DNA from: Ruminococcaceae bacterium UBA3215
GTDB taxonomy: Bacteria > Bacillota > Clostridia > Oscillospirales > Ruminococcaceae
Assembly: GCA_002363155.1 (NCBI GenBank)
Contig: DEWH01000022.1
Coordinates: 57,825 to 111,136 of the forward strand
Length of the DNA: 53,312 nucleotides
Direction of reading: 5' to 3'
Under the pieces are notes generated by a model. It did not search any database and was not told the DNA's origin. It saw only the letters and a list, made by a program, of their open reading frames with translations. The translations under genes were made by a program, and so were the position numbers. The stretch's first letter is position 1, and every line of letters starts with the position of its first letter. Positions 41,524-48,738 of the stretch are shown here, one piece after another.

Positions 41524-41964
41524 ATGGACATAGAGATAAAACTTGACAGCGGTGTCACTGTTCCTAAGGTCATTATCATAACGGATAAAGTAGATAAAGA
41601 GATCGAGGAGCTTGTCGAGAAGATCTCAAAATACAAGCCCTCCGTGATATGCGGATTCAGAGATGACATAATGCGGATTCTCGAACCCTCCGAAATCTCA
41701 AGGATATACTCCGAGGGAAGAAAGATAGTTGCGGTAACGGACAACGGCGAGTATATCATAAGAAAGCGGCTGTTTGAAGTCGAGGAAACGATGGAACTTT
41801 CAAGGTTTGCCCGGATATCAAACTCGGAAATAATCAATCTCAGCAAAGTACAGCACTTTGACCTAAGTTTCAGGGGAACGATATGTGTTAAAATGAACGA
41901 CGGCTCAGTAACTTATGTATCAAGGCGTTATGTTTCAAAAATAAAATCAATATTGGGGGTATGA
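41524..41964 (+). CDS. LytTR-family DNA-binding protein
   Basis: A 146-residue stand-alone LytTR regulator without receiver domain. The LytTR domain occupies about 45-146, with the pattern IRKRLFEVEETMEL...FARISNSEIINLSKVQHFDLSFRG (about 78-119) and the closing VSRRYVSKIKSIL helix-strand. The N-terminal 45 residues are a short helical part. Stand-alone LytTR genes followed by a DUF3021 membrane protein form a recurrent pair in Firmicutes in which the membrane protein is thought to restrain the regulator. The stop overlaps the DUF3021 start (ATGA). The target is unknown; autoregulation is likely. Confidence 0.88.
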   Translation: MDIEIKLDSGVTVPKVIIITDKVDKEIEELVEKISKYKPSVICGFRDDIMRILEPSEISRIYSEGRKIVAVTDNGEYIIRKRLFEVEETMELSRFARISNSEIINLSKVQHFDLSFRGTICVKMNDGSVTYVSRRYVSKIKSILGV

Positions 41965-42416
41965 ACATTATGAAAAAAATCATTCAAAGGGGTATAATAG
42001 GTATTTTTGTGGGATTTGCCATAGGGCAGATCATAACCATTATCATTTCCCTGTCTTTGGGAACAGGCGAGTATGTCGCGTGTGCGCCGGAGTTTGTCAC
42101 ATTGGTGGGCAATGAAGCTACGGCTGTGGCGATACAGGCGCTTTTATGCGGGATAATGGGATTTGGCTTCGGCGGCGCATCGGCAATATGGGAAATGGAC
42201 AACCTCAGCATTGCGGCGCAGACAGGTATATGCTTTCTTATATACGCAGTCTTTATGCTGCCGATAGCATACTTCACCTACTGGATGGAACATTCGGTCA
42301 CAGGTTTCCTGACATACTTCGGCATATTCGCTGCGATATTCGCAGCTATGTGGGCTGTTCAGTATTTTATCTGGAAAAAGAGGATACAAGAGTTAAACGA
42401 CAGACTGAATCAATAA
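41961..42416 (+). CDS. DUF3021 membrane protein
   Basis: A 151-residue membrane protein with four hydrophobic helices (about 8-30, 55-75, 84-104 and 112-136) and a charged C-terminal tail, the DUF3021 layout. It overlaps the LytTR gene by four bases. By analogy to LytTR membrane-partner pairs it probably binds and inhibits the LytTR protein at the membrane; that role is inferred. Confidence 0.82.
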   Translation: MNIMKKIIQRGIIGIFVGFAIGQIITIIISLSLGTGEYVACAPEFVTLVGNEATAVAIQALLCGIMGFGFGGASAIWEMDNLSIAAQTGICFLIYAVFMLPIAYFTYWMEHSVTGFLTYFGIFAAIFAAMWAVQYFIWKKRIQELNDRLNQ

Positions 42417-42424
42417 ACAACGAT

Positions 42425-42480
42425 CCCCGCCCGGATATTCCGGACGGGGTCAATGCTTATTGGCAGTAAATTTCTATAGC
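42425..42480. repeat. Hairpin and gene-end copy matching the MerR gene terminator
   Basis: CCCCGCCCGGA/TCCGGACGGGG (42425-42449) forms a terminator-like hairpin after DUF3021. The following bases up to GCAGTAAATTTCTAT match 45227-45285, which there hold the terminator and last codons (EIYCK) of the MerR gene. So a 55-base piece of that gene end is duplicated here. Confidence 0.65.
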
Positions 42481-42497
42481 AATGAAGAGCTGATTTG

Positions 42498-42634
42498 TCA
42501 ATTGCTCTGTTCGAGTGCTTTTTCTATATCACTTAAACGCTTTTCGATAAGATATTCAGACATATCACGTTCTTCGTGGTAGCCTCTCTCGTTTGAATTA
42601 TCCTGTCTTTCTCATTAAAACCAAAACCAAACAT
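42498..42634 (-). pseudogene. Frameshifted small ORF remnant
   Basis: On the minus strand an ATG (42634) opens MFGFGFNEKDRIIQTRE; shifting one frame continues RGYHEERDMSEYLIEKRL and SDIEKALEQSN before a stop at 42498. Neither frame alone gives a convincing protein, but the joined one reads as a small charged helical polypeptide of about 45 residues. I do not recognise a family. It is best read as a broken small gene. Confidence 0.35.
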
Positions 42635-42644
42635 TTTATATATG

Positions 42645-42842
42645 TTATTCTTCTTTCTTATCCGCTAACCGCTTAACTACCCTGCTGTTTATCAGATCAT
42701 CAATGTTTACCGGAATTGCCATAGCCATGCCCCCTCTCGATATTATTATACAGCTGCTCGATATTTTTGTCAAGCCGTTCGACGCAATTTTGTCGAGCTG
42801 TTCGACAAAATTGAGACAGCTTTGTCGAATGACGACAAATCC
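42645..42842 (-). pseudogene. Truncated duplicate of the AlbA_2 gene 5' end
   Basis: From 42675 to about 42842 the sequence repeats 41242-41411: promoter, start codons and the first 16 codons of the AlbA_2 gene (MAIPVNIDDLINSRVV). The frame then runs into unrelated sequence (KRLADKKEE) and stops at 42645, giving a 25-codon stub from 42722. The promoter hexamers are unchanged; the upstream TTCGA-type operator region has diverged. The stub cannot encode a functional regulator, but the promoter could still fire. Confidence 0.8.
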
Positions 42843-42877
42843 CATTAGTTATAACATCAGAAAGTATCCGCGTTTAC

Positions 42878-42906
42878 TTGACACCGCATCCTAATTCTGT
42901 TATAAT
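42878..42906 (+). promoter_or_regulatory. Promoter of the GltD-like gene
   Basis: TTGACA (42878-42883), a 17-base spacer and TATAAT (42901-42906), both exact. About 140 bases of leader precede the start at 43051; I see no known riboswitch fold in it. Confidence 0.7.
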
Positions 42907-43050
42907 AAACACATTAATGGAACCTCTAAGTATGTGCAAACTGAATCATTATGCTTGTTTTCGTTTACTGCTTGTTCAATGTCGGATCTGTATTGTTTTA
43001 GAGTATGGGTAGATTGAAGTCAGCATTTAGTTTTTTGGGAGGAAATATCT

Positions 43051-44283
43051 ATGTCAACGATAAAACAGGAAGCGGAAAGGTGTTTGAAATGCAAAAAAGC
43101 CATGTGTTCGGCACACTGCCCTGCCGCAACGGATATTCCGCAGGTAGTTCAACTTTTTCTTGACGGAAAAATAAAAAAAGCGGGTGAGATACTTTTCTAC
43201 AACAATCCGCTTTCCGCCGTCACTTCGATAATTTGTCCGCATGAAAGAAACTGCACAGGTCACTGTGTGCGTGGAATAAAGGGTGAACCTGTAATGTTTT
43301 ACCGTATCGAGGAATTCGTTTCAAGATTTTATCTTGAAACACTCGATATTCCGGAAATAAAAAAGAACGGGATCAAAGTCGCCGTTGCCGGATCAGGTCC
43401 CGCAGGGATAACTATGTCCCTTCTACTGCTGCTTAACGGCTATGACGTTACGCTTTTTGAGGCAGAGGACAGCATCGGAGGCGTACTGAAATACGGTATC
43501 CCCCCGTTCAGACTTCCGAGAGAGATCTTGGATATGTATAAGGATATTATGCTTAAAATGGGCTTGCGCTTCCGACCGAACACAAGAATAGGTACCAACA
43601 TAATGATAGAAGACCTTTTCCCGGACGGATATAAAGCGATATTTGTCGCAACAGGCACCGGCAGACCTAACAAATTAGGGCTTATAGGAGAAACGCTTGG
43701 ACACGTTCACTTTGCGGTAGATTATCTGAAATCACCGGCAGCGTTCAAACTTGGGAACAGAGTTGCAGTCGTCGGTGCGGGCAATGTTGCTATCGATGCG
43801 GCACGAACTGCGATCAGGCGTTCGCATTCTCATGTTACGATACTTCATTTTATGGGTGAAGAAAACATGACGGCAAACCATGAAGAGGTTGAAATGGCGC
43901 AGCTCGAAGGAGTGGAATTTATCCACTTTGCGCAGGCTGTCCGTATAAAAGAGGACTCTGTCAGATGCGTTCGTGTGAATCGTATTGAGAATGCGGACGG
44001 CACCTTCAGCTTTGAAGAAGATTATTCAGACGTTTTCGATGTGCCGGCTGATTCCGTTATAATCGCCATCGGTCAGGGTCCCGGTGCGGATATGAAAGCC
44101 GCCGGTGTCAAGCTGACACAGAAAGGCCTTCTTGACGTAAATGAATATGGAGAAACCACAACCCCCGGAGTATTTGCCGCAGGAGACATTGTATCCGGTC
44201 CAAAAACGGTTATTGAAGCTGTCGCATTCACAAAAAAAGTATTCAGCAAAATGGATGAATACATGAAAAGCGAAACTCGTTAG
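43051..44283 (+). CDS. GltD/NfnL-like FAD/NAD(P)-dependent oxidoreductase
   Basis: A 410-residue flavoprotein related to the small subunit of glutamate synthase. The N-terminal iron-sulphur domain shows CLKCKKAMCSAHCPAATDIP (residues 11-30) and CPHERNCTGHCVRG (about 62-75). FAD binds at VAVAGSGPAGIT (about 110-121) and NAD(P) at VAVVGAGNVAIDAART (about 238-253); GVFAAGDIV is the last FAD motif. Such subunits pass electrons from NAD(P)H to a partner. No large subunit lies nearby, so the partner is unknown. It has its own promoter and terminator, inside the island. Confidence 0.88.
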   Translation: MSTIKQEAERCLKCKKAMCSAHCPAATDIPQVVQLFLDGKIKKAGEILFYNNPLSAVTSIICPHERNCTGHCVRGIKGEPVMFYRIEEFVSRFYLETLDIPEIKKNGIKVAVAGSGPAGITMSLLLLLNGYDVTLFEAEDSIGGVLKYGIPPFRLPREILDMYKDIMLKMGLRFRPNTRIGTNIMIEDLFPDGYKAIFVATGTGRPNKLGLIGETLGHVHFAVDYLKSPAAFKLGNRVAVVGAGNVAIDAARTAIRRSHSHVTILHFMGEENMTANHEEVEMAQLEGVEFIHFAQAVRIKEDSVRCVRVNRIENADGTFSFEEDYSDVFDVPADSVIIAIGQGPGADMKAAGVKLTQKGLLDVNEYGETTTPGVFAAGDIVSGPKTVIEAVAFTKKVFSKMDEYMKSETR

Positions 44284-44348
44284 GGTACAAGACCCACTAA
44301 CCTGAACTTCCGGCGTTTTTCTCATTCAAACCTCAAACGGGAATATAG

Positions 44349-44384
44349 GGAACCTCTCAAATTGGTTTTAGAAGTTCCTTTTAA
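44349..44384 (+). terminator. Terminator after the GltD-like gene
   Basis: GGAAC-c-TCT (44349-44357) pairs with AGA-a-GTTCC around an AT-rich loop and is followed by TTTT. Confidence 0.6.
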
Positions 44385-44756
44385 TAATACGGCAAAGAAT
44401 CTGAATATCAACTTTTTCCAAAATTGAAACAGTTCATCATATAAATCGAACCCCCTGCTAAGCAACTTGACATATGTCATGTATTATTGCGAATCAAAAT
44501 ACTATTATTAAAAAACGGCTCCCTTGAGATCACTCTGAAGGGAACTGCGTTTATGTTTGCTAACTATATACTTTGCAGCTTTATCCAATGACGTGGCCGC
44601 GGCATTGACAACGGCTGAAAATCGCCCTCAAACCCTAATGGTTAAGCGGTTTTAGTCAACTAAAGTCTGTATTAACAGATACGCAGGGTCGTTTCTGACC
44701 CCATTTTTTCGAGCCAGCGATCCCGCTCGTCAAGCACTTTTAAAGGGAGTTGTTGT
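44385..44756. other. Non-coding stretch with possible gene-end fragment
   Basis: AT-rich sequence with no clear gene. On the minus strand 44737-44672 reads LDERDRWLEKMGSETTLRIC before a stop, which looks like the end of a protein but has no visible beginning; a GGGTC-6-GACCC hairpin overlaps it. Probably debris at the island edge. Confidence 0.3.
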
Positions 44757-44942
44757 TTACAGATATGTCGGGTGTCCCGCGTCGAGCACAATGACCTGCT
44801 TTGTCACCTTCTCCGCAGCGGCGGCAGCAGCTCTCGCCTCATCGCCGGCTCTAACGCTTGCGGCAAGCGCAGCCACGGTCACGCAGCAGAACAGCGTTAT
44901 AATAAACGGTATCTTGTTTTTGAGTATCTTAATGTTTGCCAT
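44757..44942 (-). pseudogene. Truncated duplicate of cwlD (first 57 codons)
   Basis: Starts MANIKILKNKIPFIITLFCC, one residue different from cwlD near the start, runs through the membrane anchor to IVLDAGH and then ends in PTYL and a stop. The homology (44772-44987) covers the Shine-Dalgarno and some upstream bases. It lacks the rest of the amidase domain, so it cannot be an enzyme; only a short membrane peptide could be made. A good promoter lies upstream. Confidence 0.9.
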
Positions 44943-45008
44943 ATCCCTCGTCCTTTCATAGCCTTTTTGTAAAAGATATGATACAAGCTGTCGGAATATG
45001 ACTTATTA

Positions 45009-45037
45009 ATTATAGCACTTTGCACCGGAATATTCAA
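45009..45037 (-). promoter_or_regulatory. Promoter left upstream of the truncated cwlD copy
   Basis: Minus strand: TTGAAT (45037-45032), a 17-base spacer and TATAAT (45014-45009), about 67 bases before the stub. It lies outside the duplicated segment and is therefore probably the original cwlD-radA promoter, now separated from the intact gene. Confidence 0.6.
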
Positions 45038-45074
45038 GTCATTTTGCGAAAGCACTTGATTTTTCGCGCAAAAT

Positions 45075-45194
45075 ATGGTAGCCACTGTTGACAAAGGCAA
45101 AGTCACCTGTAAAAAAGCAGGTAAAGCAAAGATACGCGCATACATGAACAACGGCGACTATGCGGAAATTACCCTTGTTGTCAAGAAAAAGTAA
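45075..45194 (+). pseudogene. C-terminal fragment of a BIG_2 (Ig-like) domain protein
   Basis: A 39-codon frame reads MVATVDKGKVTCKKAGKAKI and RAYMNNGDYAEITLVVKKK. This is the second half of a bacterial Ig-like group 2 domain (xVATVDKxGKVTxKKAGKAxI) followed by a normal C-terminal end. No signal peptide or earlier domain exists upstream, so it is the tail of a surface protein whose front has been lost. Confidence 0.6.
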
Positions 45195-45226
45195 GTTTTT
45201 AATTTCGCATTTATGTCGCAGCAAAC

Positions 45227-45252
45227 CCCCGCCCGGAAAGTTCCGGACGGGG
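45227..45252. terminator. Terminator hairpin of the MerR gene
   Basis: CCCCCGCCCGGAA pairs with TTCCGGACGGGG. It lies 6 bases after the stop of the MerR gene. A copy is at 42425-42449. Confidence 0.65.
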
Positions 45253-45258
45253 TCGCTG

Positions 45259-45996
45259 TTATTTGCAGTAAATTTCTATCGCGCGGCTTACGAATTCCGC
45301 TGTGCCTGCGCCACCGGCACTGTCAATGTTCTCGGTGAATTCGCCGCCGCCCGCGTACATCTTTCCGAGCCCGCGGAGTATCTCATTCGTGCAGTTGTAG
45401 AAATTTGCGGTGAAGAAGTCCTGCAAGCGCTTCACCTGCGCTTGCACTTCGCCGTCGGCAGGGTCGCGGTCACGCAGCTCTCCGAACTGCACGAAAAACT
45501 CCATTGTTTTCTGTACGAGGTTTGCATTGTCAGCATCGGAACGCTTCTCGTTCTTTTCCTCGAATTCCTTGTATGCAGCGGTATTTCCCCACTGCTCCTT
45601 TGCACGCTTTGTGTACTCGTCGAGCTTTGCTGTGTCAAATGCTTTAAAATCCATAGTTTTCACTCCTGTCTTGTGTATTTTTTCCGCGAAGGTTATAAGG
45701 TCGTCGAGATGCTCCCGCCGCAGTTTCAGCAGCTCTATCTGCTGATCGAGCGCCTTTTTGCGGTCGAAATCCGGGTCGCTGATGATCTCCTTTATGTCCT
45801 TCAGCGGGAACTCCAGCTCCCGGAACAGCATTATCTGCTGCAAACGCTCCAGCGCCGTATCGTCATACAGTCTGTAACCCGCGTCGGTATGTCCTGCGGG
45901 TGCAAGCAGTCCGATCTTGTCGTAATACTGCAGTGTGCGCACACTCAGTCCCGTCAGCTTGCTGACCTCGTTTACTGTCATTCCGCCTTGTTTCAT
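45259..45996 (-). CDS. MerR-family regulator with TipAS antibiotic-recognition domain
   Basis: A 245-residue transcription factor. The N-terminal MerR winged helix (about 6-75) shows TVNEVSKLTGLSVRTLQYYD, KIGLLAP and AGYRLYDD. A dimerisation coiled-coil follows (about 76-110) and the C-terminal TipAS domain (about 120-240) has AKEQWGNTAAYKEFEEK. TipA-type proteins bind thiopeptide-like or other drugs and switch on resistance genes; the ligand here is unknown. GGAGG lies eight bases before the ATG at 45996. The promoter has the 19-base spacer and palindrome expected for MerR autoregulation. No drug exporter is directly adjacent. Confidence 0.9.
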   Translation of the reverse strand: MKQGGMTVNEVSKLTGLSVRTLQYYDKIGLLAPAGHTDAGYRLYDDTALERLQQIMLFRELEFPLKDIKEIISDPDFDRKKALDQQIELLKLRREHLDDLITFAEKIHKTGVKTMDFKAFDTAKLDEYTKRAKEQWGNTAAYKEFEEKNEKRSDADNANLVQKTMEFFVQFGELRDRDPADGEVQAQVKRLQDFFTANFYNCTNEILRGLGKMYAGGGEFTENIDSAGGAGTAEFVSRAIEIYCK

Positions 45997-46028
45997 CTGA
46001 ACTGCCTCCTTTTCTCTTCGCTGACTTT

Positions 46029-46059
46029 ACTATACACTATTACGTTACGTCATAGTCAA
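46029..46059 (-). promoter_or_regulatory. MerR-type promoter with 19-base spacer
   Basis: Minus strand: TTGACT (46059-46054), a 19-base spacer and TATAGT (46034-46029). The spacer contains CTATTACGT-T-ACGTCATAG, a 9-1-9 palindrome with one mismatch. The long spacer is the hallmark of MerR-activated promoters, so the regulator probably controls itself. Confidence 0.75.
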
Positions 46060-46234
46060 TAGAGAAAAACGCGATTTGTAGGATCGCACAAAATATTCTT
46101 CTGTACCCGCACAATACCATGTGTATTTCGCTGATGCTCATATCAATGGTATCATAAAAGTGGCGGGGTGTCAATGGTATGTTGAATTATGAGCGGAAAT
46201 GTGGTATAATACACAACACGACGAGGTGAAAAAT

Positions 46235-46555
46235 ATGACGCTTGACGAAAAAATGACGGCTTACAAAGCACTTGTTTCTGATGTTCAATGCTGCAACAAA
46301 CTAAACAAATGTAACGAAAACAGCAAAGTTAAGCTCGAACACTGCCCAATATGCAAAGAGATCAACCTATGGTCTTATTGGCAGGGCGGCACAGAACATC
46401 TTAATGCAGACATACTGCTTGTCGGTCAGGATTGGGGCAGAATTAATGACAACAACTATTCTGAATTAAGCAATATCATTTCGAGCGAATCTCTATCTGA
46501 TTCGACAACAAAGAGATACTATGAATTAATAATAAGAATTATGATCCCTAATTAA
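46235..46555 (+). pseudogene. Truncated uracil-DNA-glycosylase-like gene
   Basis: A 106-residue N-terminal piece. It has CNENSKVKLEHCPICKEINLW (cysteine-rich, about 26-46) and ADILLVGQDWG (about 60-70), the opening motif of the UDG-superfamily fold in which such proteins keep the water-activating residue. The protein then stops after RIMIPN, less than half of the usual length, and the sequence beyond is unrelated. Start at 46235 follows GAGGTG. A short functional protein cannot be excluded, but truncation is more likely. Confidence 0.55.
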
Positions 46556-46561
46556 TAAACA

Positions 46562-46590
46562 TTGACAACTATACCGATTTGTGGTATTAT
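46562..46590 (+). promoter_or_regulatory. Promoter of the HdeD-like gene
   Basis: TTGACA (46562-46567), a 17-base spacer and TATTAT (46585-46590), about 70 bases before the start codon. Confidence 0.7.
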
Positions 46591-46662
46591 TAAAACAGCT
46601 GAAGGGGGATCTGATACGCATACAAATGCCCCGGCGAAACTAAATTGTAAAGGAGCTGTATC

Positions 46663-47211
46663 ATGAAAAATCTATACAAGATAATCGCTCTGATTTTCGG
46701 CATAGTTATAATAGGAGGAGGCATCGTCTGTCTTGCTTCTCCCGGATTGACTTTTCTGACGATAGGCTGGATAGTCGGTCTGGCTATGGTAGCAGATGCT
46801 ATCGCCAATATTGTGACATGGAGTGCAAGGCGCAGGGCGGGACAGGCTGACGGCTGGACGCTTGCCGGCGCGATAGTTTCGCTGGTATTCGGCATTGTAC
46901 TTCTTACAAGCGATATTCTGCAGCTTTCCATTGACCTGTTCATCGCGTATATGGCTGCTCTGTGGATACTTACCCTCGGCATTTTCCGCCTTATCAAATC
47001 CTCAAAACTTCATCAGATACACAAGGAATTCAACACTGAAGTTGTTGCGAAAAACTGGTGGATAGTCATGTTAAGCGGAATACTGCTGGTGCTTCTCGGT
47101 GTGTTAAGCCTTATGAATCCTGCTATAACAATGGTCGCTGTGGGAACTATGATAGGCATAGCCATTCTTATTGCCGGTATCAACCTTATCGCAACCGCGC
47201 TTGCGGCATGA
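46663..47211 (+). CDS. HdeD family (DUF308) membrane protein
   Basis: A 182-residue membrane protein with six hydrophobic helices in three DUF308 pairs, each containing a GI-x-x-x-x-x-G-x-x-x-L-x-x-P/S pattern (IIGGGIVCLASPGLTFLTIG, LVFGIVLLTSDILQLSIDLF, LLVLLGVLSLMNPAITMVAVG). HdeD proteins are linked to acid resistance in enterobacteria; in Firmicutes the role is unknown. AAAGGAG lies 8 bases before the ATG. It has its own promoter and a strong terminator. Confidence 0.88.
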   Translation: MKNLYKIIALIFGIVIIGGGIVCLASPGLTFLTIGWIVGLAMVADAIANIVTWSARRRAGQADGWTLAGAIVSLVFGIVLLTSDILQLSIDLFIAYMAALWILTLGIFRLIKSSKLHQIHKEFNTEVVAKNWWIVMLSGILLVLLGVLSLMNPAITMVAVGTMIGIAILIAGINLIATALAA

Positions 47212-47302
47212 TTCCTGGCACGGAATAAAAGCGGAGTATGTATGCTCATACCCTTTCCGGAATGCCGCCCGATCCAGTTCTGAACAGCAGAAGACAATAA
47301 AA

Positions 47303-47341
47303 AATAACTCCTGTGGTACAGCAGATACCATAGGAGTTATT
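47303..47341. terminator. Bidirectional terminator after the HdeD-like gene
   Basis: AATAACTCCT (47303-47312) pairs with AGGAGTTATT (47332-47341), with further GGTA/TACC pairing inside. It lies between converging genes and suits both. Confidence 0.8.
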
Positions 47342-47368
47342 CTGTTAATTGACGCTTTTTGAGTAATA

Positions 47369-48655
47369 TCAGATCAGTGTCAGTATCGAATCAAAGCCTG
47401 TCTGGGAAAGTATTTCCTTTATTGCATTATTTGCGCCCGATACCGTTACCCCGCCGGGGCATGCCTTGTGCATGATGAGAAGGACTCTGAGTCCTGCGGA
47501 CGAGATGTATTCAAGCTCTGTGCAGTCAATATTTACAGCGTTTATCTTTTCACCGGCTGATGTATTCTCCCAGAAAGAAAGAAGCTTGGGGGCATTGATC
47601 GAATCCACTCTGCCTGTCATTTTCAGCATCAGTTCTCCGTCTGCGCAGACTGCTTTTGCATCAAAAGCTGCGCTCTTTACCATAGATGTGTCGATCTCCG
47701 CAGAGCTGTTGATGAGTGTGATCTTCCAATATGCGCACTTGCCCATAGCCGCCTTTATTGCAGCTGCGGTCTGAGGTTCTACCTTTGACAGCATTGTGAT
47801 CTCCGGCATATTCTCTGCAATTGTCATTCTTTCCGCTTTAAGTCCGTGTGCGGCAAGGAACATCATAGCCTTTTTCATGCCTGCTGCGGCGTCCCGGCAG
47901 TCGATGACCAGTGAATTTGAACCGACATTTACGTCCGATTTATCATCGGCTACCGATTTCATTTTCATCATTATATCCATAAACCGTTCACCGAATAAAG
48001 GCTGAGCAGTAAGGACAAACTGGAGCGAGACTTCGGGGTCTGCCGTTATCCAGCACCCGCCGTGTTCTGAGAGCAATCTTGCAATATTATCACAAAGAAC
48101 TCCTGTTTCCGAATCGGTCAAATACATCATAAGACCCTCGGTCGTGATGCAGATCTCGCCGTCAATGCCTTCCAGCGCCTTTTTGACAGACTCATAGTTT
48201 GTGGCATCTGCACCCGCAAACCGCACAAGCCCTTTCTTATCCTCATCGATCAGAGATGTGACAGCAGGCCCGGCTTCGGAGATCGCCGCGGGAAGGTCTA
48301 TGCCGACAAAGCGGATACCTTTTTTTGAAAACTCTATCGCGCGGGGAGTATAACCGCATGGCATATCTACCTCCGTTGGAAAGCCGCTTTTTTCTGCAAG
48401 CACAGCCATAGTCTTATAGCGCGTTTCAAGAATAATGTTGTTAAGCACAGCGATCTCGGGAGAAACTTTAGTGCTTTTGGAATTCTGCGCATTCTCGTAG
48501 TTCAGTCCGAGCTTTTCTGCAATAGCTGCGGCATACTCGTTGCCGGAAGCGGTGAGCTGGAACAGCGTCATTTTAGCTGTGTTGAAAACAGGGTTTGCGC
48601 GCTCCATAAGATCAAAGTCAACAGAGATGCTGTTAAGGTCAAAAATGTTATCCAT
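47369..48655 (-). CDS. LCM/PPM1-like methyltransferase fused to a STAS domain
   Basis: A 428-residue two-part protein. Residues 1-320 resemble class I SAM-dependent methyltransferases of the leucine carboxyl methyltransferase group: VDMPCGYTPRAIEFSKKGIR (about 96-115), FVGIDLPAAI (the acidic loop) and ITTEGLMMYLTDSE (about 169-182). Residues about 335-428 are a STAS domain, with LMLKMTGRVDS, VNIDCTELEYISSAGLRVLL (potential phospho-Ser) and GFDSILTL, like anti-sigma-factor antagonists. Combining both is unusual. A regulated methyltransferase, or a partner-switching protein that binds SAM, is possible. No anti-sigma kinase or sigma gene is adjacent. Confidence 0.8.
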   Translation of the reverse strand: MDNIFDLNSISVDFDLMERANPVFNTAKMTLFQLTASGNEYAAAIAEKLGLNYENAQNSKSTKVSPEIAVLNNIILETRYKTMAVLAEKSGFPTEVDMPCGYTPRAIEFSKKGIRFVGIDLPAAISEAGPAVTSLIDEDKKGLVRFAGADATNYESVKKALEGIDGEICITTEGLMMYLTDSETGVLCDNIARLLSEHGGCWITADPEVSLQFVLTAQPLFGERFMDIMMKMKSVADDKSDVNVGSNSLVIDCRDAAAGMKKAMMFLAAHGLKAERMTIAENMPEITMLSKVEPQTAAAIKAAMGKCAYWKITLINSSAEIDTSMVKSAAFDAKAVCADGELMLKMTGRVDSINAPKLLSFWENTSAGEKINAVNIDCTELEYISSAGLRVLLIMHKACPGGVTVSGANNAIKEILSQTGFDSILTLI

Positions 48656-48738
48656 GAGATCCTCCTTCCGGGTGAAAAGCTATGTCAGCGCTGTGCCATA
48701 GTTCTCGCCGACGTATCTTCCGATCAAAGTATATGCTT

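Noticed and set aside
42907..43050. A riboswitch in the leader of the GltD-like gene
   Set aside because: The 140-base leader is AT-rich and I could not recognise the core of any known riboswitch.
29375..44771. Calling the bracketed region an integrative conjugative element
   Set aside because: No integrase, recombinase, type IV secretion gene or replication protein is visible; only a dead relaxase.
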